64,000 nt of DNA from Rhodococcus jostii RHA1 (GCF_000014565.1 NC_008268.1:496001-560000), one strand, 5' to 3'. Counted from the first letter of the stretch, positions 8,446-19,234 are shown. Translations and numbers: made by a program. The notes: generated by a model not told the origin, from the letters alone.

Positions 8446-8944
8446 TGCACACTCCTCTGTGATGGTTCATCGGATGCCGAAGATTTTGCGGAGCGGGACA
8501 GCATCCACATTGTTGGTTTACATGACTTTCCGATCCCCGATGGGGCGCTTTCGCCGGTCGAGACGATCGAGTGCGGGTCGCAATTCCGATACAAATAAAC
8601 CTTATACCGTTAGCCTATGAGACGTCAATCACTTTCTGAGCCGGTCCGAGCAGCGACGTATCGAGGTCATCGCAGCCAGAACTAGCTGCACGCGAGACGA
8701 TTTGAATCATCAGGTTGTATCTACCAGCTTCACACGCGCCAGCCCCATTCCCTGTCGAGCCGCCGCTCGTACGCGTCGAGCGCTTGCCATCCGTAAGTAG
8801 TCGACGCCGTTGTGGACCGCGCGAACCCGTCCACTCGGTCGGATCCCAGCACCTCCAACGGAGAAAGAAGCTAGCGCAAAGCATTACGCCTTTCTCCCGG
8901 TGGAGCTGAGGTAGTCGAGAACTCCTCGACGATCGTAGCTGTCA
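8446..8944. other. Intergenic region with the SDR promoter, no convincing gene
   Basis: About 500 bp. It holds GATACAAAT at 8588-8596 (ATTTGTATC towards the SDR), about 145 bp before the SDR start, followed by AT-rich sequence. Short open frames here have no recognisable motif or codon pattern. Confidence 0.5.
8588..8596 (-). promoter_or_regulatory. ATTTGTATC motif before the SDR-ferredoxin-P450 operon
   Basis: The same 9-mer occurs before the TetR at 5300-5902 and before the fprB-like relic, always in the same orientation relative to the gene. This suggests a shared regulator or promoter element. Confidence 0.4.
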
Positions 8945-9535
8945 TCGCCTCAATCGATCCGGCGTGTCGGCCGCGCGGCGGCGACGACGCCGACGCCTCC
9001 CGTGCCACGTAGCCGGGTGGAACTCTTGATCTTGCTCTCCAACAACGCTTCCAACGCATGAAGGGCGATATCGGTGTTCCGTCTTGGTCCCCTGATGAAT
9101 CGGGTGCGACACCGAATCGGATGAGCCCTACGGAGTATCGAGCGTCTCGACGAGGGAGACCTCCACGGCGGGAGCTTTCCGCCGCGTAGCAGCCGGATGG
9201 GCCGGACCCCACAATCGCCACCTCAGCAGTGCGCGTTGCGACACCGGGCCGTCTCGGCGACACGAGGTTCGGCACCAGGGATGGGCGGATCCCGGCTGGC
9301 GTGATACGCCGCGTCGATCTCCTCGTAGCGCAACGTTTCCGAAGTCAGGTCGCAGTCGGAAGCTATCGCGACGACCGGACATGCATCGGTACTTGCGCCT
9401 TCGAAATATCCGATCGGATCGGATATCGAGCATCTCCGCGTGACCGTAGCCGTGCTCATTCGGAGCCGGATGATGCAATCGACGGGCACACCAAGACGCA
9501 CCTTGCGTCATTGCAGCAGGATTGCGCGACTACAT
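8945..9535 (-). pseudogene. Relic of an FprB-type ferredoxin/ferredoxin-NADP reductase
   Basis: Several frames together reconstruct the N-terminal part of an FprB-like fusion protein. The ferredoxin half starts with a QSCCNDARC segment near 9505-9520 and continues through HAEMLDI and ACPVVAIASD to the linker EPRVAE. The FAD-binding half follows with VAIVGSGPSGCYAAE near 9200 and VGLIRFGVAPD, then a frame change restoring DHQGTK near 9105. At least four indels and an early stop break it, and the rest of the reductase is missing. The sequence after 9080 (a frame with ALHALEALLESKIKSS, ending near 8950) is of unknown origin. In life it would have supplied electrons to the neighbouring ferredoxin and P450. 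Confidence 0.8.
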
Positions 9536-9598
9536 GAGCCAACGTGAGCTCCTATCGCCTCATGACCGGATCGCCAGCACCCTGCCACACTTAACAGT

Positions 9599-9619
9599 GA
9601 TACAAATTACGTTAGATGT
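9599..9619 (-). promoter_or_regulatory. ATTTGTATC motif upstream of the fprB-like relic
   Basis: GATACAAAT (9599-9607) is followed directly by ACGTTAGATGT (9609-9619). Both elements recur at 5952-5979. The site is about 65 bp upstream of the relic start. Confidence 0.4.
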
Positions 9620-9710
9620 CAGGCTTTGCATGTGTCAAGCCTCACACTGAGGCAACGAGGTCTGGTGCCGGCCCGGCCCGTGGGTCGGGGGCGCGGAGAG
9701 TGGGTGGTGG

Positions 9711-10724
9711 TCAAGCCCTGCCCGGTGGCGTCATGGGAACTACCGGCCCCGTGGCCCGTCCCTGTTCGTCCAGGATGTGGCCCAGGTGTTTCCCGATCTG
9801 CATGACCACCGACCGGTCGGCCACCCGCGATCCGGGCAGGAGCTTCTCGAGGAGCAGTTCGAACCGGTGGACGTCATTGAGGGTGCGCAACCAGACGGCC
9901 ATGATCAGGTTGTATTCGCTGGCCACGAGTACCGCCAACCGCACTTCCTCGATTCGGCCCAGCGACGTCCGCAGCCGTTCGATCAGGGGCGCGGGAACCT
10001 GCATGAAGTACCAGGCGTAGACCGGCCACTCGGAGTAGGTGCGGGCGATGTCGGTGCGCAGCAGGAGCGATCCGTCTCGCCGCATCGTCGCGATGGCGTC
10101 GGTGATGCGCTGATTGCTGACGCCGGCGCGTTCGGCGATCGCCGTGGTGGCCGCGCGGCCGTCGATGCCGAGTTCGTGGTGGATCACGCGTTTCAGGTCG
10201 GGTGAGACGGTCCGCGAAGCGCGCGGGCGGGGCGGCCGGGGGCCGGGAACACGGGCGGCCTGCGCCGCGGACAGCGTGCGCAGCCGCCAGTTCCCCGCCT
10301 CGAACAGCACCTCGGTGATGAGGTGGGTGCGGGCGCGCCGGATCGCCGGGTACTCGCCGAGTCGATGAAGCAGGAACCGAGACGTGTCCGCCGAATCCTG
10401 CGCCATCAGCGTGAGCAGGAGGTCGCGACCGCCCGCCGTGAAGTCGATACCGGCGACCATCGGGTCCTCCGCCATCGCCTGCGCGGTTGCGACGGATTTC
10501 CCTGGTGCGCATTCGATTTCGACCAGCACGCCACGTCCCGGAGTCCCGGCGTCGTAACCGGTGATCCAGATCAGACCGGTGTCGCGCAGCCGCTGGTACC
10601 GCCGCGACAACGTCACCGGGTCGACGTCCAGGATCGGCGCGAGCGCCTTCCAGGAGGCTCGCGGCTCGATCTGCAATGCATGCATGAGTCCGAAGTCGAC
10701 GTCATCTGGCTCGTAATCCTGCAT
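9711..10724 (-). CDS. Double-domain Lrp/AsnC family transcriptional regulator
   Basis: 337 aa, about twice the usual Lrp length, with two winged-HTH/ligand units in tandem. The first starts at residue 8 (DFGLMHALQIEPRASWKALA) and its ligand domain runs to about 150. The second HTH begins near 175 (DLKRVIHHELGIDGRAATTAIA) with a second RAM-like domain behind it. Such double Lrp proteins are known in actinobacteria. It is divergent from the MFS transporter and the two M20 hydrolases, so it likely controls their use of an amide or amino-acid-like substrate. Confidence 0.9.
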   Translation of the reverse strand: MQDYEPDDVDFGLMHALQIEPRASWKALAPILDVDPVTLSRRYQRLRDTGLIWITGYDAGTPGRGVLVEIECAPGKSVATAQAMAEDPMVAGIDFTAGGRDLLLTLMAQDSADTSRFLLHRLGEYPAIRRARTHLITEVLFEAGNWRLRTLSAAQAARVPGPRPPRPRASRTVSPDLKRVIHHELGIDGRAATTAIAERAGVSNQRITDAIATMRRDGSLLLRTDIARTYSEWPVYAWYFMQVPAPLIERLRTSLGRIEEVRLAVLVASEYNLIMAVWLRTLNDVHRFELLLEKLLPGSRVADRSVVMQIGKHLGHILDEQGRATGPVVPMTPPGRA

Positions 10725-10826
10725 GGATGGTCCTTTAGTGCCGAGAAAGCTGCAAATTTACACGATGGAATTCACACCGGGTCAGTCTTCCACCAGTCAC
10801 CTTCCGCTGATCCTCTTGGAGTCCAC

Positions 10827-12293
10827 ATGAGTTCTTCGCGCCACCTCCAGGGAAGCGACGCTGCCACGGCAGCGGTCGGATTCCTCGTGGTCATGGAGTT
10901 CGCCAGCGGCCTGCTGCAGGGGTGGTTCTCCCCGCTGCTGCCCGCCATCGGCGAACGTTTCGACGCGTCGTCCGCCGCCTTGAACTGGGTGAGCGCCATG
11001 TATCTGCTGGGAACGGCGGCCTGCGTCCCGTTGATCGCCAAACTCGGTGACCTCTTCGGCCACAAGCGGCTTCTCGTCGTCGCAACCGCGTCCGTCGCGC
11101 TCGGTTCGTTCCTCGTCGCGTTCGCGCCGTCGTTCGAACTGCTGCTCGTCGGCCGGGCGTTGCAGGCACCGCTCGGGGCGTTCCTTCCGCTCGAGTTCGC
11201 GATCGTGCGGGACCGTGATCCGGCCACGGCCGGCCGGAGCATCGGCAGGCTTGTCGGGTCGCTCACGCTGGGCGCCGCTGTCGGCGGCCTACTCTCGGGT
11301 TTCCTCCTCGACTCGGTGATCGGCGACGTGAGCGTCGTGCTGCTCGTTCCCGCCGTCCTCATGACGATCTGCCTCGCGGTGGTCTACTTCCTCGTCCCGG
11401 AGACGACGGTGCGCAAGACGGGCACCGTCGACTGGACCGGCGCCGTCCTGCTGACGGTCGGTCTGCTCGGGGTGCTCGGCGGTGTCTCCAACGCCAATAC
11501 CTGGGGCTGGACAAATGCCCTGACGTGGGCGGCCATCGGGGTCGGGTCGGTGGTTCTCGTCGTCTGGGTGTTCGTGGAACGACGCGTCCGGCACCCGCTC
11601 GTGGACCTCGACGTCGTCGGGCGAGGAATGCGCGTTCCCATGTTGATGGCCATGCTGTTCGGCGCCCAACTGTTCGGTGTCCAGACCCCCAGCGCCCTCT
11701 TCCTCCGTGCCTCACCGGAGACCAACGGCTACGGGCTCGGCGTCACCGCCTCGATGACCGGTCTGATCCTGGCACTGTTCGCGCTCGCGATGTTCGTCGG
11801 CGCCTCGGTGAGCGACCGGCTCGCCCATTCCGCCCTCACCGTGCCCGGATCGCTCGCACTGGGTGCGGTCCTCGCGGCGGCCTCCTACATCCTGATGATC
11901 GTCGTCCCGGGGAACGTCGCCCTGTTCACGCTGTGGCTCGTCGTCGCGGGACTGGGTGGTGGCGTGGTGGTCGGGGTCCTGCCCACCGTCATCGTGCAGC
12001 AGGCCCCACCGGATTCGGTCGGCATCGCATCCGGCCTCTACAACACATCCCGCACCGCGTCGGGAGCCGTCGCCGGGGCAGTGTTCGCCCTCGTGATGTC
12101 GTCGATGATCACTCCCGCGCTCACCGCCGGCGGCAAGCAGATCCCCTCTGTGGGCGCTTATCACGTGGTGTGGGCAGTCTGTGCGGCACTGTGCGTCCTC
12201 ACCGCTGTCCTGGCACTGAAACTTCGGTCGCAGCCGGCCAACACCGAGAACGACACGACCCCACTCGCCGACGACGAACAAGTGCCCGCCTGA
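10827..12293 (+). CDS. MFS transporter (drug:H+ antiporter-like)
   Basis: Inner-membrane carrier of 488 aa with about 12-14 hydrophobic segments. The motif-A-like loop LIAKLGDLFGHKRLLV near residue 72 is typical of MFS drug antiporters and related carriers. The ATG at 10827 was chosen because it gives a short N-terminus before the first membrane segment. It is transcribed away from the double Lrp gene and is followed after 35 nt by an M20 hydrolase, so transport of a conjugated substrate or export of a product is likely. Confidence 0.9.
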   Translation: MSSSRHLQGSDAATAAVGFLVVMEFASGLLQGWFSPLLPAIGERFDASSAALNWVSAMYLLGTAACVPLIAKLGDLFGHKRLLVVATASVALGSFLVAFAPSFELLLVGRALQAPLGAFLPLEFAIVRDRDPATAGRSIGRLVGSLTLGAAVGGLLSGFLLDSVIGDVSVVLLVPAVLMTICLAVVYFLVPETTVRKTGTVDWTGAVLLTVGLLGVLGGVSNANTWGWTNALTWAAIGVGSVVLVVWVFVERRVRHPLVDLDVVGRGMRVPMLMAMLFGAQLFGVQTPSALFLRASPETNGYGLGVTASMTGLILALFALAMFVGASVSDRLAHSALTVPGSLALGAVLAAASYILMIVVPGNVALFTLWLVVAGLGGGVVVGVLPTVIVQQAPPDSVGIASGLYNTSRTASGAVAGAVFALVMSSMITPALTAGGKQIPSVGAYHVVWAVCAALCVLTAVLALKLRSQPANTENDTTPLADDEQVPA

Positions 12294-12328
12294 CATCTCT
12301 CCTGAACACCGAACGAAAGGACATCGAA

Positions 12329-13762
12329 GTGTCTATCGATCCATACCTCCTCGGCACCATCGACGAACTCGGCTCGCAGTACACCGCATTGAGCGATGCA
12401 ATCTGGAACAAGCCCGAACTGCGATGGGAAGAACATACTTCCGTCGATGCGCAGATCGCCGTCGCGGAGGCCGAGGGCTTCACCGTCACCCGGGCGGTGG
12501 CCGGTATCCCGACCGCGTTCAGCGCCGAAGCCGGAAGTGGCACGCCCGTGATCGCGATCGTCGGCGAGTACGACGCCCTCGCCGGGCTGAGCCAGAAGTC
12601 GGGAAGTGCTGTGCCGGAGCCGGAACCCGGCAACGAGTCCGGCAACGGACAAGGCTGCGGCCACCACCTGCTCGGCGGCGGCTCCCTCCTCGCCGCGACC
12701 GCGGTCAAACGCTACCTCGACGCGAACGGCCTGCCCGGAACCGTCCGCTACTACGGCTGTCCCGCGGAGGAAGCAGCCGCCGGAAAGACGTTCATGGTCA
12801 AGGAAGGTGCCTTCGACGACGTCGATGCCGCCGTGTCCTGGCATCCCGGCGACACCACCACCGTGCAACGGATCCGGACGCTCGCGTATGTCCAGGCGTA
12901 CGTCCGGTTCACCGGCATCGCCGCGCACGCCGGAGTGTCTCCTGAACGTGGCCGCAGCGCACTCGACGCACTCGAACTGATGAACGTGGGCACGAACTTC
13001 CTCCGTGAGCACATGCCCTCGGACTGCCGGATCCACTACGCGATCCTCGACACCGGAGGCCGCTCGCCGAATGTCGTGCAGGCGTCCGCCGAGGCCTACT
13101 ACCTGGTGCGCTCGCCCGACGTGGCCGGCATGCGCGAGCTGTTCGCCCGCGTGACGAAGATCGCCGAAGGCGCCGCCCTGATGACGGAGACGACGGTCGA
13201 GATCGAGGTCGACGGCGGCTGCTCGGACATCCTGCCCAACGTCGTCCTCGAGGATTCGATGCAGGAGCGGCTCCGCGAGCTCGGGCCGGTGCCCTTCGAC
13301 GTCACCGATCTCGCGACCGCGGAGGCGTTCATTACCAAGACGGCGTCGGGACGCACGGCGAGCACGCTCGGCGGTGAATTCGATGGCGACGGAGGCGCTC
13401 TGCACACCGGGATCGTCACGTTCGACGCGCGCTCGCTGCGCCCGACGATGACCGGATCCAGCGACCTCGGCGACGTCAGCTGGGTGACGCCGCTCGTGCA
13501 GTGCGCCACCGCGTGCGTCGCCGTCGGCACTGCCGCCCACTCGTGGCAGATGGTCGCGCAGGGCAAGCTGCCCGCCGCGCACAAGGGGATGATCCACGCC
13601 GCGAAGATCATGGCCTCGACCGCGGCGGACCTGCTGACGGATGCCGAACTGCTGGCCTCCGCGCGCAAGGAATTCAGCACCCGCACCTCCGAGACCCCGT
13701 ACGACTCCCCGCTTCCCGACGGGGTCATCGCCCCGCCCCTGCGCGACACAGTCGCCGTCTGA
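12329..13762 (+). CDS. M20 family metallo-amidohydrolase (AbgB-like)
   Basis: Zinc-dependent hydrolase of N-acyl or amide bonds, 477 aa. Metal-binding features are the GEYDAL motif, the GCGHHLLG motif, the Glu pair in CPAEEAAAGK and a late His (TAAHSWQM). The dimerisation or lid domain lies in the middle (FTGIAAHAGVSPERGRSALDA). The start is the GTG at 12329 with GAAAGG ahead of it. The closest overall pattern is aminobenzoyl-glutamate hydrolase subunit B. It forms an operon with the MFS gene and a second M20 enzyme, as AbgA, AbgB and AbgT do, but the true substrate is unknown. Confidence 0.85.
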   Translation: MSIDPYLLGTIDELGSQYTALSDAIWNKPELRWEEHTSVDAQIAVAEAEGFTVTRAVAGIPTAFSAEAGSGTPVIAIVGEYDALAGLSQKSGSAVPEPEPGNESGNGQGCGHHLLGGGSLLAATAVKRYLDANGLPGTVRYYGCPAEEAAAGKTFMVKEGAFDDVDAAVSWHPGDTTTVQRIRTLAYVQAYVRFTGIAAHAGVSPERGRSALDALELMNVGTNFLREHMPSDCRIHYAILDTGGRSPNVVQASAEAYYLVRSPDVAGMRELFARVTKIAEGAALMTETTVEIEVDGGCSDILPNVVLEDSMQERLRELGPVPFDVTDLATAEAFITKTASGRTASTLGGEFDGDGGALHTGIVTFDARSLRPTMTGSSDLGDVSWVTPLVQCATACVAVGTAAHSWQMVAQGKLPAAHKGMIHAAKIMASTAADLLTDAELLASARKEFSTRTSETPYDSPLPDGVIAPPLRDTVAV

Positions 13763-13794
13763 CCGTCCGGTCGCAACCACCAGGAAGGACCCAC

Positions 13795-15036
13795 ATGACT
13801 CTCGTCACCCCAGTCGGAGACACCACCGAGACTCGCGCGGCAGCATTGAAGGACACTGCGGCGCAGGTAGTCCGGAATCGCGAGAAGGAACTGCTCGAAC
13901 TCAGCCATCGCATTCACGACACCCCCGAGATCGCGTTCGAGGAGCACCGCGCCGCCGGCCTCGTCGGGGACACGCTCCGGAACGCCGGCTTCGATACCAC
14001 CGTGGGCGTCTACGGGCTCGACACGGCCGTCGAGGCGGTCTACGGCGACGGTGATCTCACCGTCGCGATCTGCGCCGAGTACGACGCGCTGCCCGAGGTC
14101 GGGCATGCGTGCGGGCACAACATGATCGCGGCCGCCGGGGTGGGTGCGGCGCTCGCGCTCGCGGCGGTGGCCGACGAGGCCGGTCTCCGGATCAAACTGC
14201 TCGGCACACCCGCCGAGGAGCACGGCGGCGGCAAGATCCCGATGCTCGAAGCCGGTGCGTGGGAGGACGCGGCGTTGTCGCTGATGGTCCATGGTGCGTC
14301 GGGGACGGACATGCCCTGTGCCTCGCTGTGGATGCAGGCGGTCGACCGATTCGAGGTCACATTCACCGGCCGCGCCGCACACGCCGCCGGCGCACCCGAG
14401 CACGGGATCAACGCCGGTGCCGCGGCGACGATCGCGCTGGGTGCCCTCGGTTTGGTCCGGCAGCAGTTCCGGGCGAAGACACGGGTCAACGCGTTCGTTT
14501 CGCACGGCGGAGACGTCACCAACATCATTCCGGCCCGGACCGTGGTGCAGGTCGAGGTGCGGGCGCCGGAGATCGGTGAGTGGCGCGAGGTGAAGGAGCG
14601 GGTGCTCGCCTGCTTCGAAGCGGGCGCGATCGCCACCGGATGCGAGTGGACATACGAGGCCACGGAACCGCCGTACGCGCCGATGGTCCAGAGCGCGGTG
14701 CTCGCGGCGATCTGGGACGAAAACCTGCAGGCCACCGGCCGCGAACTCACGTCCGCCTCACTCGGCGGAGGCTCCAGCGACATGGGCAACGTGTCCCAGG
14801 TCGTGCCGTCGATCCATCCCGCGATCGCGGTGCTCGGTAGCACCGCGATCCCGCACAACGCCGACTTCGCCGACGCCGCAGCCAGTCCCGCGGCCGATGC
14901 CGCGATCCTCGACGGTGCGACAGCGCTGGCGTGGACGGTCCTCGACGCCGCGCTGGACGCCGAGGTCCGCGGGGAGTTGCTGCGTCTGCAGGCGGAACGG
15001 CCGGAGGGGTTCACCCGGCGCGCCAGCTGGGCGTGA
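13795..15036 (+). CDS. M20 family amidohydrolase/peptidase
   Basis: 413 aa. The metal site is visible as AEYDALPEVGHACGHN near residue 87, the catalytic Glu pair as GTPAEEHGGGK, and the lid domain as FTGRAAHAAGAPEHG. It follows the first M20 gene by 32 nt with an AGGAAGG site before the ATG at 13795. The pair may form a heteromeric amidohydrolase or act in sequence. It ends 4 nt from the stop of the convergent NRPS gene. Confidence 0.88.
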   Translation: MTLVTPVGDTTETRAAALKDTAAQVVRNREKELLELSHRIHDTPEIAFEEHRAAGLVGDTLRNAGFDTTVGVYGLDTAVEAVYGDGDLTVAICAEYDALPEVGHACGHNMIAAAGVGAALALAAVADEAGLRIKLLGTPAEEHGGGKIPMLEAGAWEDAALSLMVHGASGTDMPCASLWMQAVDRFEVTFTGRAAHAAGAPEHGINAGAAATIALGALGLVRQQFRAKTRVNAFVSHGGDVTNIIPARTVVQVEVRAPEIGEWREVKERVLACFEAGAIATGCEWTYEATEPPYAPMVQSAVLAAIWDENLQATGRELTSASLGGGSSDMGNVSQVVPSIHPAIAVLGSTAIPHNADFADAAASPAADAAILDGATALAWTVLDAALDAEVRGELLRLQAERPEGFTRRASWA

Positions 15037-15040
15037 TCGC

Positions 15041-18000
15041 CTAGGACAGGGCGAGCCGGCGCTCGGCGATCGTCACGTGCTGCGCGAGGACGGGGCCGAT
15101 GCCGGCGAGCGCTTCCGGACTCGTCATCTGCTGGTGCGATACGGGAACGGCGTGTTCGATGATCTCGCCACTGATGTGGGGCCTCCACGCGCAGACGCCG
15201 GTGGGGGCATCCACAGAGTCCGCCGCACCGAAGAACAGCAGATCGGCACGGATCGGTGTCGACGGGCGGTGCGCGAGGGCGAGGTCGACGGTCTGCGTGA
15301 ACACCCGGTGGACGGCGTCGAGGTCGTCCGCGGTCACGGCTGCGAACAGTCCGCCGGTGCGGCGCAGCACTTCCACGGCGCGATCCGTGGTCGCCGCCGC
15401 ATCCCCGTCGCCCGGGACCACCGCGCCGAGCTCCGCCAGAAGTGCTGCCACGGTCGGCTTTTCCGTCGTGGGACCGTATCCTCCGGTCAGGTGTGTGTCG
15501 AGCATCGCGAGGGTGGCCACCTCGTCGCCGCCCTCCGTGAGCTGCACCGCCATCTCATGGGCGATCTGACCGCCGACCGAGTAGCCGACCAGGTGATACG
15601 GGCCGTGCGGCTGCACCGCGCGGATCCGCTGGACGTACCGGGCGGCGAGATCCTCCAAGGAGTCGACGCGCAGGTCGGGGTCGGTCAGCGCCGGGGATTG
15701 CAGCCCGTACACCGGACGGTCACCGAGGTACTGCACCAGCCCGGTGAAGCACCAGGCCAATCCGATCGCGGGGTGGATGCAGAACACCGGGTTGCCGGTT
15801 CCGGTGGTTCGCAGCGGCAGCAGCACGTCGAGCGACCGGTCGGCGGCGCCGTCCGCGCGGGAGTCCTCCGGCGCCGTGGCGATCATGTGTGCCAGGGCTT
15901 CCGGCGTCGGATGGGTGAAGATCCACTGCACCGGCACGGCGCGCGCAAACGATTCGGCAATCCGGGCGATCACGCTCGTCGCGGTGAGCGACGTGCCACC
16001 GAGCGTGAAGTAGTTGTCGTCGAGGCCGACCCGGTCCAGGCCGAGCCCCTCGGCGAACGCGGTGGCCACCACCTCCTCGGTCGCGTTGCGCGGCGCCCGG
16101 TACGCGGCGCGCGCCGCGGTGAAGTCCGGTTCCGGCAGGGCGGCGCGGTCGAGTTTCCCGTTCGCGGTCACCGGCACGGCGTCGAGCACCGTCACGGTCG
16201 CGGGGACCATGTGCGGGGCCAACCGCGCACGGGCGTGCGCCAGGACCGCGGATGTGTCCAGTAGCGAGCCCGCAGCGGGGACGACGTAGCCGGCCAACCG
16301 GTCGCCGCTGGTGTTCACGACGGCACGATCGATACCGGGGTATCCGAGGAGAGCCGATTCGATTTCGCCGAGTTCGACGCGGAAACCACGAATCTTCACC
16401 TGAAAATCCGAGCGACCCACATACTCGAGCACCGGACCACCCACCGAACGCCGCCACCGCACCACATCCCCCGTCCGATACATCCGATCCCCCGGCCCAC
16501 CGAACGGATCCGCAACAAACCGCCCCGCCGTCAACGCCATCCGATTCCGATACCCCCGCGCCAGCGCCGGACCCGACAAATACAACTCCCCCGCCGCCCC
16601 GAACGGCACCGGCCGCAACCGCCCATCCAACACCAGCTCACCGAACCCACGAACCGGACCACCAACCGTCACCGACTCCCCCACCACCAACCCACCACTG
16701 GCATTCGACATAATCGTCGCCTCCGTCGGCCCGTACGCATTGAACATCCGCCGACCCGGAGCCCACCGAGCAACCAACTCCGGCGGGCACGCCTCACCCG
16801 CCACCACCAACGCACCCAACGCCCCCAACCCCACCGGATCAACCGACGACAACGCCGTCGGCGTCAACACCGCATGCGTCACCGACTCCCCCACCAGAAT
16901 CCGCGCCAACTCCTCCCCACCGTAAACCGTCGGCGGAACCACCACCAACCGCGCACCCAACCCCAACGCCCACACCAACTCGAACACCGACGCATCGAAA
17001 CTCGGTGACGCACAATGCAACACCCGAGCACCCGCACACACCCCGAAACCCGAACGCTGCGCAGCCACCACATTCGCCAACCCCCGATGCGTCACCACCA
17101 CACCCTTCGGCACACCCGTCGACCCCGACGTATAAATCACATACGCCGCCTGACCCACCCGCACCGGCGCACCCCGATCCACATCCGTCACCACCCCCGC
17201 CGACACCGACGACAACCGCGACACGACCACCGCATCATCGAGCACCACCCACCGCACCGAACCCGGCAACCGATCCCGCACCTCCGAGACCGTCACCCCC
17301 ACCACCACACCCGAATCCACCAGCATGTGCTCCACACGCCCCACCGGATACTGCGGATCCACCGGCAAAAACGCCGCCCCCGTCTTCGCCACCGCCCACA
17401 CCGACAACACCGACTCGACCGACCGCGCCACCGCCACAGCCACCACCGACTCGGCACCCACCCCCGCCTCCAACAACACCCGCGCCAACCGATTCGACGC
17501 CTCATCCAACTCCCGATACGTCAACCGACGATCCCCATACACCACCGCCACCGCACCCGGATCCACCACCACCGACGCCGCCAACAACTCCGGCAACGAC
17601 ACCTCCGACACCGACACCCCACCCACCACCGGAGTCAAGCACTCCAACTCCGCAGCGCCGATCACGGCGAGCGGAGTACCGGGGTCGGCGGCGAGCAGTT
17701 CGTCGATCAATCCGACGACACCGGCGTGATGCGACCGCAGGTCGTCGTCGCGGTAGCGGTACGGGTTGGCCTCGAACTCCACGATCGTCGACGCCGGAGT
17801 GCCGCTCCGGTACACGTTCACGGACAGGTCCGGGACAGGACCGGTGGTGAGGATCCGGAAGTCACCGGTCAGCGAGCCGAAGGTGAGATCCTGGTCGAAG
17901 AGCATCACGTTGATCATCGGTCCCGAGATCCTGCGGGCCTCGGCGGACACACCCAGCTCACGCAGAATGTCCTCGACGTTGCCGCGTTGGTGCCGCATTG

Positions 18001-18982
18001 CACCCATCAGTTCGTGCTGGACCCGGGTCACGAGGTCGCCGACGGTGTCGTCGGATCGGACCTGCACACGCAATGGCGCAACGTTGGCGAGCATGCCGCC
18101 GGAACGGCGCAGTACAGCGGTGGTGCGCGCGGACAGCGGAATGTCCACGAGCATGTCCTGCCGTCCCGTCCGCCGCGAGAGGTAGCAGGCGAAGGCGGCG
18201 ATCAACGCGGCTGCTGCCGTTGCGCCCGGCCGGCCGTCGGTGTCCTCGAGCCGTGCGACGGTATCGGCGGACAGCGCCGCGCGCACGGTCAGGCTGTGGG
18301 CGGCGGGTGGAGCGTCGATGTCGGTCAGGGAGGCGCCGTTCGTGCGTGTGTGGAGACGTTCGGCCCAGTAATCACGGTCGGACGAGAACCGGTGGGACGC
18401 CCGGTAGTCGCCTTCGAGGCGGTGCAGGGTGTGCAGGTCGGCTGCACGGTTCGGTTCGAGCTCGAGACCGTGGACCGCCGCGGTGTACAGGGCGGCGACA
18501 CGGTTGACCATCGTCATCGCCCCGTATCCGTCGAGGGCGACGTGGTGGATCCTGCTGTACCACAGGTGCCGCTCGTCACCGACCCGCAGCAGCGACGATT
18601 CGCACAGATAGTCGTGCTCGAAATCGACTCGTGCCGTGTAGTTCTCCTGCATCCACGCCTCCGCGGCGGCCATCGGGTCGGATGCACTGCGGAAGTCGAC
18701 GATTCCCATGGCCGCATCGGCAGGCGGATCGACCACCTGGTACGGCTCACCGTCGACATCGACCAGGCGCAGGAACACCGACTCGTATTCGTGGCCGGCA
18801 ACGAGCGCTACCTCACGGAACAAATCGACGTCCAGCTGCCCGCGGATGTCGACGTACTGCGCGATGCAGATCGGGACGTCCGGGGCTAGTTGCTGCGCAA
18901 ACCACAGCCCGTGCTGCGCCGCGGACAGCGGGAACGGATCGGATCGATGCTCTCGGTAGTTCGCTCGCGCAGCGTGTTCCAT
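15041..18982 (-). CDS. Single-module non-ribosomal peptide synthetase, C-A-T-TE
   Basis: 1313 aa. Domains in order: condensation (residues about 15-430, HHVALDG at 146-152); adenylation (about 470-870, with the YTSGSTG core, [23 protein letters not shown] and the C-terminal [14 protein letters not shown]); thiolation (LGGTSL near 999, with the Ser that carries phosphopantetheine); thioesterase (GYSVGG near 1137, a His near the C-terminus in VSHQQM). The visible specificity-pocket residues begin D-A-F; I do not predict a substrate. Codon use in residues about 445-866 differs sharply from the flanks. The ATG at 18982 starts right before the condensation domain; a GTG at 19105 would add 41 residues. 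Confidence 0.95.
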   Translation of the reverse strand: MEHAARANYREHRSDPFPLSAAQHGLWFAQQLAPDVPICIAQYVDIRGQLDVDLFREVALVAGHEYESVFLRLVDVDGEPYQVVDPPADAAMGIVDFRSASDPMAAAEAWMQENYTARVDFEHDYLCESSLLRVGDERHLWYSRIHHVALDGYGAMTMVNRVAALYTAAVHGLELEPNRAADLHTLHRLEGDYRASHRFSSDRDYWAERLHTRTNGASLTDIDAPPAAHSLTVRAALSADTVARLEDTDGRPGATAAAALIAAFACYLSRRTGRQDMLVDIPLSARTTAVLRRSGGMLANVAPLRVQVRSDDTVGDLVTRVQHELMGAMRHQRGNVEDILRELGVSAEARRISGPMINVMLFDQDLTFGSLTGDFRILTTGPVPDLSVNVYRSGTPASTIVEFEANPYRYRDDDLRSHHAGVVGLIDELLAADPGTPLAVIGAAELECLTPVVGGVSVSEVSLPELLAASVVVDPGAVAVVYGDRRLTYRELDEASNRLARVLLEAGVGAESVVAVAVARSVESVLSVWAVAKTGAAFLPVDPQYPVGRVEHMLVDSGVVVGVTVSEVRDRLPGSVRWVVLDDAVVVSRLSSVSAGVVTDVDRGAPVRVGQAAYVIYTSGSTGVPKGVVVTHRGLANVVAAQRSGFGVCAGARVLHCASPSFDASVFELVWALGLGARLVVVPPTVYGGEELARILVGESVTHAVLTPTALSSVDPVGLGALGALVVAGEACPPELVARWAPGRRMFNAYGPTEATIMSNASGGLVVGESVTVGGPVRGFGELVLDGRLRPVPFGAAGELYLSGPALARGYRNRMALTAGRFVADPFGGPGDRMYRTGDVVRWRRSVGGPVLEYVGRSDFQVKIRGFRVELGEIESALLGYPGIDRAVVNTSGDRLAGYVVPAAGSLLDTSAVLAHARARLAPHMVPATVTVLDAVPVTANGKLDRAALPEPDFTAARAAYRAPRNATEEVVATAFAEGLGLDRVGLDDNYFTLGGTSLTATSVIARIAESFARAVPVQWIFTHPTPEALAHMIATAPEDSRADGAADRSLDVLLPLRTTGTGNPVFCIHPAIGLAWCFTGLVQYLGDRPVYGLQSPALTDPDLRVDSLEDLAARYVQRIRAVQPHGPYHLVGYSVGGQIAHEMAVQLTEGGDEVATLAMLDTHLTGGYGPTTEKPTVAALLAELGAVVPGDGDAAATTDRAVEVLRRTGGLFAAVTADDLDAVHRVFTQTVDLALAHRPSTPIRADLLFFGAADSVDAPTGVCAWRPHISGEIIEHAVPVSHQQMTSPEALAGIGPVLAQHVTIAERRLALS

Positions 18983-19234
18983 CAAATCACCAACCAGGGT
19001 GCTTGCGCCGCTGGATCGACGGCGGGACGCTCGGTCCTTGTGGGCAGGGGCAGCCGGATATACCGACGCCACTACAGTCCCGCGGATCGCCATGCGCGAA
19101 AACACACCCTAGGTGTGTGGTGTGGACACCCTGCACCGCCCGCGCGACCCCACGACGAAGATGCCGGAGAACTATGCTTGGCCGTGAGCTTGTTCGAGGC
19201 GCGACGACCTGGAACGCCCCCGAGGAGGTCCGCG

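Noticed and set aside
8615..8884. An 89-codon minus-strand frame between the SDR and the fprB relic
   Set aside because: Composition and content give no support for coding.
11525..12293. Alternative plus-strand frame running from the MFS gene into the M20 gene
   Set aside because: The first part is out of frame with the MFS protein and only the section after the GTG at 12329 is a real protein.
17015..18889. A 624-codon open frame opposite the NRPS
   Set aside because: Its His/Arg repeats are the antisense translation of the G/T-rich adenylation core.
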